Notes: generated by a model not told the origin, from the letters alone. Positions 9,901-18,199 are shown, numbered from the stretch's first letter. The stretch: DNA of 64,000 nt from Burkholderiales bacterium (GCA_023511995.1 JAIMAL010000015.1:1-64000), one strand, 5' to 3'. A program made the numbers and translations.

Positions 9901-10213
9901 GGCGCGGCGCCTCATCACGCAGCCGGCCCTGGCGCGCTTCTTCGATCCCCGGCAGTTTTTGCGCGCCGAAAACGAACTGGCCTTCGTCAACGAGGACGGC
10001 GAGATGGGACGCATCGACCGCTTGGTGGAGTTCCGTGAGGAAGTGTGGATTCTCGATTACAAGATGGGAGAGGCGGCCTCACCCTCCCGCATTGCAGCGT
10101 ACCGCAGCCAGCTTGCCACCTACCGCCAGGCGATGGCGCCCCTTTTTCCGGGCAAGGCGGTGCGCACGGCGCTGATCTTCGCCGATGGCACGCTCATGGA
10201 GCTGTCCCCCTGA
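6992..10213 (+). CDS. AddA-like UvrD-family helicase/nuclease
   Basis: A 1073-aa superfamily I helicase that partners the preceding AddB-like protein in DNA-end processing. Walker A is ACAGSGKT (residues ~22-29), followed by motif Ia ITFTRKAAREM, Walker B region LIDEFQDTNPVQW, motif III VGDPKQSIYRFRGA, motif V IHTIHGAKGLEAPIV and motif VI LLYVALTRARQYL. The C-terminal nuclease carries VWILDYKMGE. ATG 6992 overlaps the upstream TGA; an earlier in-frame ATG lies inside addB and is less likely. The 3' end overlaps the convergent Mut7-C gene by 20 bp. Confidence 0.92.
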   Translation: MTPASPLTRSALDPRTSVVVEACAGSGKTWLLVSRIVRLLLDGADPAEILAITFTRKAAREMRTRLNDWLRRLATEDEAAVRDRLLAWGLAEDELAQRLPQARGLFERVLYADPGITIDTFHGWFLKLLSHAPLGAAAGEVTLLEHTASLREEAWQAFADRLAGATEEKGAQALVTLFREWGLANTRQALEDFLNRRTEWLAFTGGGEDAVERAMEALHRALGSPPEEDPLAAFFRGGAEEEIAFLADILSRGGKRAQGLALRLARDEQDDESRFSALQSVVFTSEGRPRKEVFDLVAREAGEAGTARLEYLSKRILDTAEARLARRILHLNEAAFRCATAYLAQYQRLKEARGALDFADIELFAWRLVTTSDHAEYLQYKLDARYRHVLIDEFQDTNPVQWQILRAWLAASEAADRRPTVFLVGDPKQSIYRFRGAEPRLFTLARDWLKLHYGAIHLTQDESRRCAPAVIDVVNRVFGALPDFPHFRPHRAHRQSLAGGVLILPLAVAEEPQAAEERLRNPLVEPLPEPVVGPALEAQALAACLRELVGRLPVWTETGQRPARFGDIMVLTRSRNHLSHFEEAFKAAGIPFLSARRGGLLETLEVSDLRALLEFLVLPFADLRLAQVLKSPLFGATDEDLLCLAGRAERTWWQRLQALVQEGLASTPLCRAAQLLSAWRDLTDHLPVHDLLDRIYAEGEVIERYLRAVPPPLHAGVVANLHAFLELALKVQGGRYPSLPRFLQELADLSRAGEEAPDEGAVAVDDDAVRIHTIHGAKGLEAPIVCLIDAQHRGNHNDAYRVLVQWPPEADTPTHFSFHTRKDEVGRARAALVEEQTALARREELNLLYVALTRARQYLIVSASGRGEEADSFYGRIRAAAPAHPLDLATLPPPAPVVEPRPPAVAALVPPSATPVGRRILEADTPAIRRGIALHRLLEVLGRGTDGLNEIALRRELKLDAQTFVALAEEARRLITQPALARFFDPRQFLRAENELAFVNEDGEMGRIDRLVEFREEVWILDYKMGEAASPSRIAAYRSQLATYRQAMAPLFPGKAVRTALIFADGTLMELSP

Positions 10214-10724
10214 AAACGCCTGCGTCGGGCAAGGCCCCTAGCGCGGGTGGGGCTTGGCGCGCCCGTTGCCAGGCGGCGAGGGTGGCCGCCATGCGCCGGT
10301 AGTGGGAGCCCGCCCAATAGACCCTTTCGCAGACAGGACAGGTCAAAAAGTCCCTTGCCGCGCGGCGCACGCCCTCGGGTAGGCGGTCGATGTCGCCGGG
10401 ACGGGCGGGCTCAAGGAGCGTGTTGTCCAGCAGGCAGCGGCTGAAGGGGCGCGCCAGCCAGTCGATATCGATGAGGCGGCCAAGCCGCGCCGCCTGCTCG
10501 GCGAGGCTGCCCTGTGCCAGCACGATCACTTGCGCCTGCCCCGCCTTGTGGGCCGCCATCTGCCGGTCGAGGGTGATGAGCCAGCGGCCCTCCGCCACCG
10601 CCCGCCGCACGAGTTCCCCATCCGGCGCCTGCGCCCCGGCGAGCAGGGTGTCATGGCCCGCCGCGCGCAACCAGCGGGCAAGCCGCGCCAGCATGACATC
10701 GCAGAGGAAACGGGGCGGGTTCAT
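10194..10724 (-). CDS. Mut7-C RNAse-domain protein
   Basis: A 176-aa member of the Mut7-C/DUF82 family (PIN-like fold, predicted ribonuclease). The N-terminal motif FLCDVMLARLARWLRAAGHDT and the acidic LITLDRQM are the conserved putative active-site regions. A single CxxC (CPVC) in the C-terminal third fits the usual zinc-ribbon part; a second CxxC is not obvious. The start MNPPRF is chosen because the extended frame upstream is not conserved. No substrate is known for this family. Confidence 0.8.
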   Translation of the reverse strand: MNPPRFLCDVMLARLARWLRAAGHDTLLAGAQAPDGELVRRAVAEGRWLITLDRQMAAHKAGQAQVIVLAQGSLAEQAARLGRLIDIDWLARPFSRCLLDNTLLEPARPGDIDRLPEGVRRAARDFLTCPVCERVYWAGSHYRRMAATLAAWQRARQAPPALGALPDAGVFRGTAP

Positions 10725-10755
10725 GATGTGTGAGACCCGCGCGGGATCAGGCGGT

Positions 10756-11088
10756 TCAGTGTGCCGTCTGCCGCACATAGGCCACGGCACTCAGCAGGAA
10801 GACCAGAGACAGGACGATTTCCACTGCCGCAAGCCTTGCCGCCGGCGCCGGTTCCGTCAGGGCACGCACCACCCCTTCGGCGAAATAGGCAAGGATCAGC
10901 ATGGACGCCCATTGGTAGGTGTAGCGCCGGCCGCGCAGGATGCCGAAAAGGGGCAGCAGCAAAGGCAACACCTTCAGCACGAGGAAGGAGCCGCCGGGAC
11001 GCAGGGGCGCCCAGAAAAGCTCCCAGAAGAGGCAAAGGAAAATCAGGGCGGTGAGACTGACGATCGCCCCATAGTGGAAAAGCGCCAT
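10756..11088 (-). CDS. DUF2069-type inner membrane protein
   Basis: A 110-aa hydrophobic protein with about four predicted membrane segments (IVSLTALIFLCLFWELFW, LKVLPLLLPLFGIL, ASMLILAYFAEGVVRAL, VEIVLSLVFLLSAVAYV). The central RRYTYQWASML with YFAEGVVRA matches the DUF2069 pattern. Function is unknown. The ATG follows the stop of the HugZ-like gene by 2 bp, so the two form an operon. Confidence 0.8.
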   Translation of the reverse strand: MALFHYGAIVSLTALIFLCLFWELFWAPLRPGGSFLVLKVLPLLLPLFGILRGRRYTYQWASMLILAYFAEGVVRALTEPAPAARLAAVEIVLSLVFLLSAVAYVRQTAH

Positions 11089-11090
11089 CC

Positions 11091-11795
11091 TCAACCCGGC
11101 GTCCTCCCGGACTGCGCCAGTTGGCGCAGGGCCTCGCGCACCCCCTCCACATCCCACACCGGTTGCGCAAAATCGAGGCGCAAAAGTCCCGTGCCAATGC
11201 GCAGGTCGAAGCCATCGCAGTCGATGCCCACCATGGAAACTTCCGCCGCCTCCACCCCCGCTTGACGGGCGTAATGGACGAGGGCGTCGCGGTGCTGGCT
11301 GTTCATGTGGTCGAGGATGTCCGCCTCCACTTCGGCAAGGCGCGTTGCCAGCGCCAGATAGTCCCCTGCGGTGACCCACACCGCGGCGCCGAAGCCGGGG
11401 ATGCTGCGCAGCCGCACCGGCTCGATACGCCAGAAGGCGAAGTCGAGGGAAAGGTAATCCGCCGCCTGGGGGAAGTAGCGCAGATAGCGGGCGCGACAGG
11501 CGGGAATCTCCTCATCGGGCACCAGCCGTGCCTCACCCAGGCAGGTGAAGCGGGGCGAGGCCAGCACGTGTTCCTCAGGGGAGAGCGCCGCCGCCAGACT
11601 CAGCCGGGCATGGTAATGGAGGTTGCGGGTGTGTTCGGCCAGGGCGCTGATGAGCATGACCGGCCGGCCCTGGTGGTCGGCCACGTATTCGACGAAGGAG
11701 GCGTAGGGAAAGCCCGGCATGTCGTGGGACTGGGTGGCGATCACGCCGGTATGACAGCGGCGCACAAGCCGCCGCACGCGCAGGGCAGGATCCAT
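11091..11795 (-). CDS. HugZ-like pyridoxamine-phosphate-oxidase-fold protein
   Basis: A 234-aa protein with an N-terminal split-barrel FMN/heme-binding fold (GVIATQSHDMPGFPYASFVEYV, then LISALAEHTRNL). A C-terminal DUF2470-like domain carries ILDHMNSQHRDALVHYA, where the two histidines resemble those involved in heme binding in HugZ. The family covers heme-degrading and heme-binding proteins; the activity here is unproven. ATG 11795 gives the normal family N-terminus. It is followed by the DUF2069 gene with almost no gap. Confidence 0.82.
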   Translation of the reverse strand: MDPALRVRRLVRRCHTGVIATQSHDMPGFPYASFVEYVADHQGRPVMLISALAEHTRNLHYHARLSLAAALSPEEHVLASPRFTCLGEARLVPDEEIPACRARYLRYFPQAADYLSLDFAFWRIEPVRLRSIPGFGAAVWVTAGDYLALATRLAEVEADILDHMNSQHRDALVHYARQAGVEAAEVSMVGIDCDGFDLRIGTGLLRLDFAQPVWDVEGVREALRQLAQSGRTPG

Positions 11796-11889
11796 GGTTT
11801 GTCTCCGGGAACGAACACGCTGATTATCGCAAAGGCGGGCGCCGCCGTCGCCTTGACGCTGCGGGAGGGCGGGTGCTACCGTCCGCGCC

Positions 11890-13104
11890 ATGCCGCCGCG
11901 CGCCCTGCCGCCTTTGCGTTTCCTGCGTTTCGTCCTTCGCCGCTTTCTCCGCGACCGCTGCCCGCAGACCGCGGCCGCCCTCGCCTACACGACCCTGCTC
12001 GCGCTGGTGCCGCTGATCACGGTGGCGCTTGCCGTGCTCGCCGCGTTTCCCGTTTTTGGCGAGCTGATGACCGCGCTCAAGGTCTTCCTCCTCACCCACA
12101 TGGTGCCCGAAATCGCCGGGCGCATCATCACCGTCTACATGGTGCAGTTTTCGGAAAAAGCCTCGCGCCTCACCCTGGTGGGCCTCTTTCTGCTGGTGCT
12201 CACGGCGCTGCTCCTCATGCACGCCATCGAGGAAGCCTTCAACACCATCTGGCGCGTGGCCAAACCCCGACCCCTTGTGCAGCGTTTCCTCAGCTACTGG
12301 GCGGTGCTGACCACGGGACCCTTGCTGTTGGGCGCAAGCCTTTCGGTGACCTCCTATCTCGCCTCCCTTTCCCTGGGCTACGCCAGCCAGATTCCCTGGC
12401 TGGGGGTGCATCTGCTGCGGCCGCTGCCGGCGCTCCTCATGGCCCTCGCCTTTGCCCTGCTCTACACCCTGGTGCCCAACCGCACCGTCGCCTTCCGCCA
12501 TGCCGTGGTGGGGGGGCTCGCGGCCGGCATCGGCTTTCAGGTGATGCAAAGCGCCTTCACCTGGTACGTCACCCACTTTCCCACCTTCCGCCTGGTGTAT
12601 GGTGCCTTCGCCGCGCTACCCATCTTCCTCGTCTGGCTTTACGCATCCTGGCTGGTGGTGCTGCTGGGAGCGACCCTCACCGCAGCGTTGCCCGCCTGGC
12701 CGGGTGCCGAGGAGGGCAATAATCTGCCCGGCTGGCGTTTCGTCGCCGCGCTGGAATTGGCAGGCCGCCTGGTCCTGGCGCAGCAACAGGGTGTGCCCCT
12801 CGCTACGGCTGCGCTCCTTGGCCCCCCGGCAGCAGCCAGTGATGAGCGGGAGGCGCTGCTTCCCCGCTTGGCCGAGGCAGGGATCGTGGCCCGCACCGAC
12901 GACGGGCGTTGGCTACTCGCCCGGCCGGCCTCCGCCATCACGGTGGGGGAGCTTGCGCGCCTCTTCCTCTGGGATGGCCGCGTGGCGGCGGAAAGCAGCA
13001 ACACGCGCATCCGCCACTTCCTCGAGACGCTGAACCACGCCGCAGAGCCGGCCTTGGCGCAGAGTCTCGGGGAGCTCTTTCTTTCACCCGAATCCGTCAG
13101 CTGA
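11890..13104 (+). CDS. YihY/BrkB-family inner membrane protein
   Basis: A 404-aa polytopic membrane protein of the YihY (UPF0761) family. The N-terminal ~280 residues carry six membrane segments with conserved family motifs (QTAAALAYTTLLALVPLI, FGAFAALPIFLVWLYASWLVVLLGA). The last ~120 residues are cytoplasmic with a winged-helix-like character (REALLPRLAEAGIVARTDDGRWLLARPASAITVGEL). The family was once called ribonuclease BN in error, and its real role is unknown. The 3' end overlaps the convergent PilZ-like gene by 8 bp. Confidence 0.88.
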   Translation: MPPRALPPLRFLRFVLRRFLRDRCPQTAAALAYTTLLALVPLITVALAVLAAFPVFGELMTALKVFLLTHMVPEIAGRIITVYMVQFSEKASRLTLVGLFLLVLTALLLMHAIEEAFNTIWRVAKPRPLVQRFLSYWAVLTTGPLLLGASLSVTSYLASLSLGYASQIPWLGVHLLRPLPALLMALAFALLYTLVPNRTVAFRHAVVGGLAAGIGFQVMQSAFTWYVTHFPTFRLVYGAFAALPIFLVWLYASWLVVLLGATLTAALPAWPGAEEGNNLPGWRFVAALELAGRLVLAQQQGVPLATAALLGPPAAASDEREALLPRLAEAGIVARTDDGRWLLARPASAITVGELARLFLWDGRVAAESSNTRIRHFLETLNHAAEPALAQSLGELFLSPESVS

Positions 13105-14686
13105 AGAGGAAGATTTCGAAGCTGTCGGTCTGCTCCAGAAGCTGCCGGGCACGCACGATGCGCGTGCCCTCCGGCGTGCGCAGGGTGAGCTCCCGCTCCG
13201 GCAGGAAAGTGCCCCGCGCCGCCAGGAGCCGCTCCGGCTGTTTGAGCTGGGGCATGGCAGGCAGAAGCAGCGCCGGCTGATGGGGGGTCTCCGCGGCCGT
13301 GATGGTGGGGCGCACCGCCACCGGCACCGCCCGCGGGGAGAGGAACTGGGCGCCGAGCTGGATGCGCTCCGGCGTCTCGCTGCGAATCCAGCGCACCGCG
13401 GCCACACCCCACTCGTTGCCACCCGTGCGCAGACCGATCACATCCCCGACGCGGATGCGGGTCACACTGCGCGGTTCGTTGGCCAGCGCGATGCCGCCCG
13501 CACTCTCGTTGACCACATGCCAGGTGGTGCAGCTGTAGGTCACATGCTGCCCCGTGCGTTCCCCCCCATGGGCCACCTGCACGGTGATTTCCACTTCGTC
13601 CGCCGTCTCCGGCACTTCGTCGGTAACCCCCCCTTCCCCGGCCAGGGTATGGTAGAGGGCCGACAGTCCCGTGCAGATGAAGGCCGAGCCGCCCGCCCCC
13701 AACCGCTGGAAGGTGCGTTTCGGCCCCAGCCCCCACAGGGTGAGCAAGCGTTTCAACAGGCTCAATGCCGCCGCCTCACCCGCCACTTCCGGCAATCCCG
13801 CCGTCACCGGTGAAGTGCCCCTCTCCACTGCCTGCAGCGCATCGTGCAACCGGCGCACGAAGGGCAGCGTGTTGAGCAGAATGTCGCTGCGCGTGTCGGT
13901 GGAACCCGTGTGGTGGGCAAGCGGCCGCGGCGGTCTGTCCTCGTCCAGGCGCACCAGGAACAGGCCATGGGGTGTGGAGGCCGGCGCCAGCGGCTGCAGG
14001 AGCGCAAGCTCCGCGGTGCGCGCAAGATAACGTCTCACCAAAGCAAGCTGGCCCTGCAACAGACGGTAGGGATCGGCAAGCGCGGTGAGGAGGATGCGCT
14101 TGTAGGTGTGGTTGACACTGCCACCCCCTTCCTCCGGCGGCAGCGGCGTTTCGTGGTGGTTTTCCCGCGCGGCGTACCAATAGACCTGGTGGATCTCGCC
14201 CCACAGGCCGGCGGGGGTGGGGGCGTAGGTCTCGTAGCAGATGTCGAGAATATCGCCGAGCCCTTCCAGAATGCGCTGGCAGGCCAGGGGCGCGAGCTTC
14301 TGTACCCCTAGGGCGAGGCGCCGCTGGCTTAGATCCAGCAACACCAGCTTGTAGCCGTTGGTGAGCTCGGACAGCACCTCCCGCGCCAGTTGCGCCGAAT
14401 GTCTTGCCCGCTCACCCAAGGGCAGGGGCCGGCCTTCGTATTCCTGTTTCAGCGCCGGCAGCAGGGCATGGATGGTGTGCCGGTACTGCTCCAGAAAGCG
14501 CAGCCGTGCCTCTTCCGAAAGCCGCACGGCACGGCTTGCCACCAGGGCGTCGGCGAGCTTGCGCCCCGCCTCCAGGGCATTGGCAAGGGGCAGGGATTCC
14601 AGCCATTCCTTCACCTGGCGGGGTCGCGTCTCCAGGGCAATGCCAGACTGCGCCGTCACCCCGGGAATGGACAGCTTGAGCGTCAT
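13097..14686 (-). CDS. Large PilZ-like domain protein, paralog of the gene at 41604
   Basis: A 529-aa cytoplasmic protein with no signal peptide. A long helical N-terminal part (residues ~1-370) precedes a C-terminal region containing WHVVNESAGGIAL, which fits the PilZ (D/N)xSxxG motif, followed by beta-rich VGDVIGLR and WGVAAVRWIR. The first PilZ RxxxR motif is not clear, so c-di-GMP binding is uncertain. Length, layout and the C-terminal order (PilZ-like block, then a QLGAQFLSPRAVPV-like block) match the 576-aa protein at 41604-43334. Function unknown; a link to cyclic-di-GMP or pili is inference. Confidence 0.6.
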   Translation of the reverse strand: MTLKLSIPGVTAQSGIALETRPRQVKEWLESLPLANALEAGRKLADALVASRAVRLSEEARLRFLEQYRHTIHALLPALKQEYEGRPLPLGERARHSAQLAREVLSELTNGYKLVLLDLSQRRLALGVQKLAPLACQRILEGLGDILDICYETYAPTPAGLWGEIHQVYWYAARENHHETPLPPEEGGGSVNHTYKRILLTALADPYRLLQGQLALVRRYLARTAELALLQPLAPASTPHGLFLVRLDEDRPPRPLAHHTGSTDTRSDILLNTLPFVRRLHDALQAVERGTSPVTAGLPEVAGEAAALSLLKRLLTLWGLGPKRTFQRLGAGGSAFICTGLSALYHTLAGEGGVTDEVPETADEVEITVQVAHGGERTGQHVTYSCTTWHVVNESAGGIALANEPRSVTRIRVGDVIGLRTGGNEWGVAAVRWIRSETPERIQLGAQFLSPRAVPVAVRPTITAAETPHQPALLLPAMPQLKQPERLLAARGTFLPERELTLRTPEGTRIVRARQLLEQTDSFEIFLFS

Positions 14687-14816
14687 GAGGTGCTCCCCGC
14701 CTTTCCTCGCGTTTCCAAACGCGGGGATTGTGACACAGGGGGAAAGCGGCGGGCAATTGGCGCCCCGCCGCAATCAGCTCACCGCTGCCCTCTGCCGGAG
14801 GCAGAGGTGGACGCGG

Positions 14817-14831
14817 CAACGCTTCGCGTTG
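14817..14831. terminator. Hairpins 3' of the zinc-type permease gene
   Basis: CAACGC-TTC-GCGTTG forms a 6-bp stem with a 3-nt loop 8 bp past the permease stop on the minus strand. A second hairpin, CTCTGCC-GGA-GGCAGAG, lies at 14790-14806. There is no T-tract, so they may be processing or stability stems rather than a true intrinsic terminator. Confidence 0.4.
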
Positions 14832-14838
14832 TGGCCCA

Positions 14839-15582
14839 TTACCGCAGCCGGACCAGGGCGCGGGTGCCCCAGGCCGTGATCACCAGGGCCCAGACGATCA
14901 CCGGCCCGGCGGGCAGGTCCCAGCGGGCGGAGGCCAAGAGCCCCAAGGCATAGCCGAGACCGCCGGCGAGGATGCCCCAGGCCACGCCACGGCGCACCGG
15001 CATGCCCCGCACCGCCAGCGCCGGCACGATGAGGCTGGCGAAGACGAGGTAGACGCCCACCATCTGCACCGAGGCGGTGACGGCACAGGCAAACACTCCG
15101 TAGAAGGTGAGCCGCCAGGCCCGCCCCGCAAACCACAGCGCAGCCAGCAGGACGGTCACCACGGCGAGAATTTCCACCTCGGACCACCCCACCCACAGAA
15201 TCTGCCCCGCGAGCATGTCCTGCAAATGTTCGCCGCCGTGGGGGTGATGGGCGAGCAGCAGCATGCCGGCAGTGGCCGCCAGTACGAAGAGGACGCCGAT
15301 CAGGGCCTCCTGCACTTGCGGCCAGCGCCGCTCGGCGTGGTTGAGGAGCACCGCACCCACGAGGGCGGCGGTCACCGCCACCGCCTGCATGGCCACGCCA
15401 TGGGCCTGCCAGCCGGCCAACCCGGCGATGAGCACGCCCAGGGCCGCAAGCTGCGCCAGGGCGAGATCGACGAAGACGATACCCCGCGCCAGCACCTGCA
15501 AACCCAGGGGCACGTGGGTGAACAGCACCAAAAGCCCAGCAAAAAAAGGCGGTGCAAGCCAACCCCACTCGGCGGCATTCAT
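14839..15582 (-). CDS. Zinc/manganese-type ABC transporter permease (ZnuB-like)
   Basis: A 247-aa ABC-3 family integral membrane permease with about seven or eight hydrophobic segments. Family features include GIVFVDLALAQLAALG near the N-terminus and GVYLVFASLIVPALAVRG late in the protein. It forms the channel for metal ions supplied by the periplasmic binding protein whose gene overlaps its start by 4 bp (ATGA). No matching ATPase (ZnuC-like) gene is present in the neighbourhood, which is unusual. Confidence 0.87.
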   Translation of the reverse strand: MNAAEWGWLAPPFFAGLLVLFTHVPLGLQVLARGIVFVDLALAQLAALGVLIAGLAGWQAHGVAMQAVAVTAALVGAVLLNHAERRWPQVQEALIGVLFVLAATAGMLLLAHHPHGGEHLQDMLAGQILWVGWSEVEILAVVTVLLAALWFAGRAWRLTFYGVFACAVTASVQMVGVYLVFASLIVPALAVRGMPVRRGVAWGILAGGLGYALGLLASARWDLPAGPVIVWALVITAWGTRALVRLR

Positions 15583-16478
15583 CCCTGGCTTCCCGCAGCA
15601 AGCAGCCGGCGCAGGATGTCGTCGAAGAGGCTCGTGAGATCGCGGGCTTGCGGGCTGCCCCCGACGGTGGCGGGAAGGGCCACGGCGGGGATGTGGGCGC
15701 GGCTTCCAAGCCAGTCCGCAGCCCGCTCATCCTGGTAGGTGGCACGCAGAATGAGGCGCGCCGGTTGCTGCCGCAATCCCTCCAGCACACGGCCAAGGTG
15801 GGCCGCGGAAGGTTCGATGCCCGGCTTGGGTTCCAGCACCGCCACCTCCTGCATGCCAAGCCAATGGAGGAGATAGGTGAACACCTTGTGATGCACCACC
15901 ACCGCGACACCCTTCAAGGGAAGCGCCTGGCGTTCCCAGTTGGTGATGGCTTTGAGCCAGCGCTGGCGGAAGTCGGCAAGCCGCGTCTCATAAAGGCCAC
16001 GGCCGGTGGCATCCAGCTCCCCCATGCGCACTGCCAGGGCTTCCGCCACGCGCAGAATGTTGCGGGGGTCGAGCTGGATGTGGGGGTTGCCCAAAGGATG
16101 CACATCACCTTCCGCGCGGTCGATGCGGCTGGGCACTTCGAGGAGGTTCACCTGGCGCGCCGCCTCGAAATAACCCGGCTGGCCCGGCTGGATACGGGGA
16201 TTGGCCGCCTGGCGGATGACCAGGGGCAGCCAGCCGACCTCCAGGTCCGCGCCCGTGCACAGCAAAAGATCGGCGTTGCGGGCGCGGGCGATGAGACTGG
16301 GGCGTGCCTCGATGCGATGGGGATCCATGAGGCCGCTGGTGGCCTCATAAACCGTCACCCGCTCGCCTCCCAGTTCCCGCACCAAGGCCCCCCATTCGGG
16401 TTCGCAGGCGAAAACGCTCAAGCCCGCCCGCGCCGGCAGGGCCGTAAGCGCAAGAAGCAGCAACACGATTCTCAGCAT
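15579..16478 (-). CDS. Zinc-type ABC transporter periplasmic binding protein (ZnuA-like)
   Basis: A 299-aa solute-binding protein of the cluster A-I metal family. An N-terminal signal peptide (MLRIVLLLLALTALPARA) is followed by SVFACEPEWGALVRELGGERV. Metal-ligand histidines are expected at MDPHRIEARPS, GNPHIQLDP and VVVHHKVFTYLLHWLG. The His/Asp-rich loop seen in many ZnuA proteins is absent. The start at 16478 gives a clean signal peptide. It lies between the porin-like gene and the permease, all on the minus strand. Confidence 0.87.
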   Translation of the reverse strand: MLRIVLLLLALTALPARAGLSVFACEPEWGALVRELGGERVTVYEATSGLMDPHRIEARPSLIARARNADLLLCTGADLEVGWLPLVIRQAANPRIQPGQPGYFEAARQVNLLEVPSRIDRAEGDVHPLGNPHIQLDPRNILRVAEALAVRMGELDATGRGLYETRLADFRQRWLKAITNWERQALPLKGVAVVVHHKVFTYLLHWLGMQEVAVLEPKPGIEPSAAHLGRVLEGLRQQPARLILRATYQDERAADWLGSRAHIPAVALPATVGGSPQARDLTSLFDDILRRLLAAGSQG

Positions 16479-16503
16479 GACGCGTCTCCTTTTCCCAATG
16501 GCA

Positions 16504-17835
16504 TCAGAAGGCATGGGCGCCGTGGGCACCCAGGGAAAGCACGTATTGCAGAAGGAGCTGGTTGTCGGTCTGATCCCGCCGCGCCTCGTCCCGCGACAGT
16601 TGCAGGCGGAAACGGCTGTACTCCGAGGGGCTGTAATCCGCCATCAGGCTCACGCGCCGTGGATCGTGGCGCGCCAGAACCGGAAGCTGTCCCCCATTGG
16701 CTCCCGCTTCAACGGTGCCCGCGGAAAGCCGGTCGAAACGCAGGCCCACCCGCCAGCGCGGCGCAAACTGGTAGACGCCCTGGGCATACCAGCCCGACTG
16801 CGCCCGGCGGAAGGCGTCGGTCACAGGGTGGCTCAGGTCGTAGGTGAGGTCCCCCTGCTCGCGGCTCCGGTAGTACTCGCCCTGCAGTTTGAAGTTGCGG
16901 TACTTGGGATTTCCTTCTGGCGCCCACTTCCACACCAGGCTCGCCACCCATAGCCGGGAACGGCCGCTGAAGCTGTTTTCCACCCAGTTGCCGTTGACAT
17001 CCTCCGCCTCGAAGCGCCGGTCCTGGGGCCGCTGAGAGAGAAAGCCCAGGCCCGCAAGCCAGGCGTGACCCACCCCCGCATCGCCCCCCAGCCGCGCCGT
17101 CAGGGCCCACGCCCCGACGCCGTTTTTGTTGCGCTTCGCCCCCGGGAAGGCCGCGCCACGACCCGCTTCCAAGCCAAGCTGGAAAAAGGTGTCGGTGGGC
17201 AAAAGCCACTTGAGCTGCACCCCGTCCTCAGCACGATTGCCACCGAGAAATGCCTGCTGCGCATAGGGCGGATCGACGAAATCCCAGGCATGGGGATGCT
17301 GCTCGTTGATATAGCCGATGCCGGAATAGAAGCGCCCGGCCTTCAGGGTGAAGCCGGCCGGCAGGGCCAGGGTCTCGAGATAAGCGTTTTCCACCGCCAC
17401 CTCGTTGTCGGGTGAGGCAGCCAGCATGAATTCGCCCCGCAGATAGGGGTCGATGTTGGCGGAAAGCAAAAGCTCCGACTCCCCCAGGCTGAAACTCCGC
17501 TTGCCCGGCCAGGTTTCCGCGCCACTGGGAAGAAAGCCATCGAGGCGCCAGGTGGCGGGATCGCGCTGAAGGTGGGCATAGGTGCCGGACAGAATCAGGG
17601 AGATGGCCGGGTTGAAGGCCGTCGCCGGATTGCCGGCCGGCTCTTGCCGGGGTGCGGCGGGCTTCTGCTCCGCTTCGGCCAGTCTTGCCTCGAGGGCAGC
17701 GATGCGTGCTTCGTACTGACGCTTGAGGGCTTCGATCTCGGCGCGGATCGCCTCGATATCCGATTGCGGCGCAGCCAGGGCGAGACAGGGCAGCACGGCC
17801 ATGGCGCCGCCCGCGCAGAATTGACGCAGGGACAT
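16504..17835 (-). CDS. Outer-membrane beta-barrel (porin-like) protein linked to the zinc transporter
   Basis: A 443-aa protein with a signal peptide (MSLRQFCAGGAMAVLPCLALAAP). A short coiled coil (DIEAIRAEIEALKRQYEARIAALEARLAEAEQ, cited by segments only: residues ~25-56) is followed by a region of alternating beta strands that ends in aromatic Phe, as outer-membrane barrels do. The coiled coil plus barrel resembles OprO/OprP-like and related porins. It sits just upstream of the zinc-type binding protein and permease on the same strand, so a role in metal entry across the outer membrane is likely but inferred. Confidence 0.72.
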   Translation of the reverse strand: MSLRQFCAGGAMAVLPCLALAAPQSDIEAIRAEIEALKRQYEARIAALEARLAEAEQKPAAPRQEPAGNPATAFNPAISLILSGTYAHLQRDPATWRLDGFLPSGAETWPGKRSFSLGESELLLSANIDPYLRGEFMLAASPDNEVAVENAYLETLALPAGFTLKAGRFYSGIGYINEQHPHAWDFVDPPYAQQAFLGGNRAEDGVQLKWLLPTDTFFQLGLEAGRGAAFPGAKRNKNGVGAWALTARLGGDAGVGHAWLAGLGFLSQRPQDRRFEAEDVNGNWVENSFSGRSRLWVASLVWKWAPEGNPKYRNFKLQGEYYRSREQGDLTYDLSHPVTDAFRRAQSGWYAQGVYQFAPRWRVGLRFDRLSAGTVEAGANGGQLPVLARHDPRRVSLMADYSPSEYSRFRLQLSRDEARRDQTDNQLLLQYVLSLGAHGAHAF

Positions 17836-17899
17836 GGTTCCTCCTTGCTCGAATGGTTTCGTGACGGACACCCCTTGCGCGGGGCAAGACGACGAAACG

Positions 17900-18199
17900 T
17901 CAAACGGCAGGAGGCGCGCGTGCCTGGGGTGCGGAAAGGAAGCGGGAGGAGAAACTTTCGCCGGCGGCTGCGGCAGAAAAGCCAGTTTCCACCGGCACAG
18001 GAAGGACAGCAGGCTTGGCCGTCAACCCGGCACCCAGCGGCGCCTGGGCCACACACTGCTCACAGACTTTGTCCGGGGGAAGCTGCTTTTCCGGTGCCGC
18101 CCGCCCACCGCTGAGGTGCTGCAGGGCATGGGCCCACAGCCCCGCCTGGGCAAACACCAGAAAAGCCGCGAGCAATAAAGGCGAAAGGAAGCGTTGCAC
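17900..18199 (-). CDS. Small secreted/anchored protein with HxxxH and CxxC motifs, upstream of the zinc operon
   Basis: A 99-aa protein with a GTG start and an N-terminal hydrophobic signal-like segment (LSPLLLAAFLVFAQAGLWA). It then carries HALQHL and VCEQCVAQAPLGAG, a metal-binding-looking combination reminiscent of DUF2946-type small proteins found in metal loci. A strong extended -10 element lies 20 bp upstream. It precedes the porin and zinc transporter genes on the same strand and may be the first gene of that operon. Not recognised by name. Confidence 0.6.
   Translation of the reverse strand: MQRFLSPLLLAAFLVFAQAGLWAHALQHLSGGRAAPEKQLPPDKVCEQCVAQAPLGAGLTAKPAVLPVPVETGFSAAAAGESFSSRFLSAPQARAPPAV

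Noticed and set aside
14753-14767. Possible sigma-54 element upstream of the 13097 PilZ-like gene
   Set aside because: On the minus strand CGGGGC-N5-TTGC keeps only GG and TTGC of the consensus; the -24 is too degenerate to call.
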